Below, one piece after another: positions 42,488-42,599 of a stretch of DNA of 42,599 nucleotides. Below the pieces are notes generated by a model. It did not search any database, had not been told where the DNA came from, and was given only the letters and a program-made list of their open reading frames with translations. Made by a program: the position numbers and the translations under genes. The stretch covers positions 1 through 42,599 of the forward strand of contig JAFDGZ010000040.1 of the NCBI GenBank assembly GCA_019309045.1, written 5' to 3'. This stretch comes from Deltaproteobacteria bacterium. Its GTDB lineage: Bacteria; Desulfobacterota; Syntrophobacteria; BM002. How positions within the stretch are numbered: the stretch's first letter is position 1; each line of letters begins with the position of its first letter.

Positions 42488-42545
42488 GTCCCCATCGTCT
42501 AGCCCGGTCCAGGACATCCCGCTTTTCAAGCGGGACAACACCGGT
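42488..42545 (+). pseudogene. tRNA-Glu (TTC), 3' part missing
   Basis: The sequence starts like a normal tRNA-Glu: 5' acceptor strand GTCCCCA, D-arm TCGTCTAGCCCGGTCCAGGA, anticodon stem CCCGC/GCGGG with loop TTTTCAA (anticodon TTC). It then has ACACCGGT, the first half of the T-arm. After 42545 the expected T-loop, T-stem and GGGGAC acceptor strand are replaced by unrelated sequence (AACAAGGCGATG). About 18 bases of the tRNA are lost within the window. Confidence 0.8.
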
Positions 42546-42599
42546 AACAAGGCGATGTTTGGAGGAAAGAGGCAGGCCCAGAGAGTTTACTAACGTAAA

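Noticed and set aside
1-42599. CRISPR arrays, rRNA genes or complete insertion sequences
   Set aside because: No regularly spaced direct repeats of 25-40 bases, no rRNA sequence and no transposase gene were seen; the only tandem repeats are the coding AADGG tracts.

Overview
The window looks like chromosomal DNA of a deltaproteobacterium in the Desulfobacterota sense (sulfate reducer or syntroph type). The main evidence is a siroheme-dependent alternative heme pathway (AhbC, AhbD and an AhbA/B-type siroheme decarboxylase with HemB). Supporting signs are DUF4388-type signalling proteins, sigma-54 control with an NtrC-type regulator, PilZ/HD-GYP c-di-GMP proteins, a probable selenoprotein and moderate G+C. 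The species cannot be named from the sequence.

Layout. 0.2-4.2 kb is a minus-strand cluster of signalling proteins, one of which (response regulator plus DUF4388) is broken by a deletion and frameshift. 4.6-5.4 kb is an HhH-GPD DNA glycosylase. 5.7-8.9 kb holds a LysM lipoprotein behind a good sigma-54 promoter, a DUF3568 lipoprotein and a PilZ protein, separated by strong terminators. 8.9-10.05 kb is a small accessory cassette: a nucleotidyltransferase overlapping a small partner gene, flanked by copies of an intergenic repeat. 10-12.2 kb has a membrane metallophosphoesterase and a ribbon-helix-helix/PilZ fusion. 12.4-14.3 kb is a secreted subtilase carrying AADGG repeat tracts at two sites, frameshifted in the first. 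14.4-18 kb has an HD-GYP phosphodiesterase and a peptide-type substrate-binding protein. tRNA-Arg(CCG) follows. 18.6-24.7 kb is a signalling trio: a multi-PAS histidine kinase, an NtrC-type activator, and a REC-cyclase behind its own sigma-54 promoter.

24.6-30.6 kb is a minus-strand run: a ClpX-like AAA+ protein, ahbC, hemB, ahbD and a siroheme decarboxylase subunit. tRNA-Lys(TTT) follows. 31.2-36.9 kb is a mixed region: an MFS transporter, a ChrB-domain gene with a one-base frameshift, an orphan VapB-like antitoxin overlapping a MaoC-like gene, a flavin amine oxidase and a Clp1/Grc3-type polynucleotide kinase. 36.9-37.9 kb is a mercury-type locus: a MerF-like transporter behind a MerR-type promoter, divergent from a thioredoxin-like gene whose annotated stop is very probably a selenocysteine UGA. 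38-41.4 kb is cofactor metabolism: pdxS-pdxT and birA-bioY, with a BirA operator over the birA promoter. The window ends with a GNAT-like gene and a tRNA-Glu gene whose 3' part is missing.

The most interesting points are the in-frame UGA selenoprotein with a candidate bacterial SECIS; the subtilase with one pentapeptide repeat inserted at two places; the repeat-flanked nucleotidyltransferase cassette; the RHH-PilZ fusion and sigma-54 promoters; and the truncated tRNA-Glu. Three separate frameshifts occur. At least the ChrB one lies in a homopolymer and could be a sequencing error. All statements come from reading the sequence; no database search was run.
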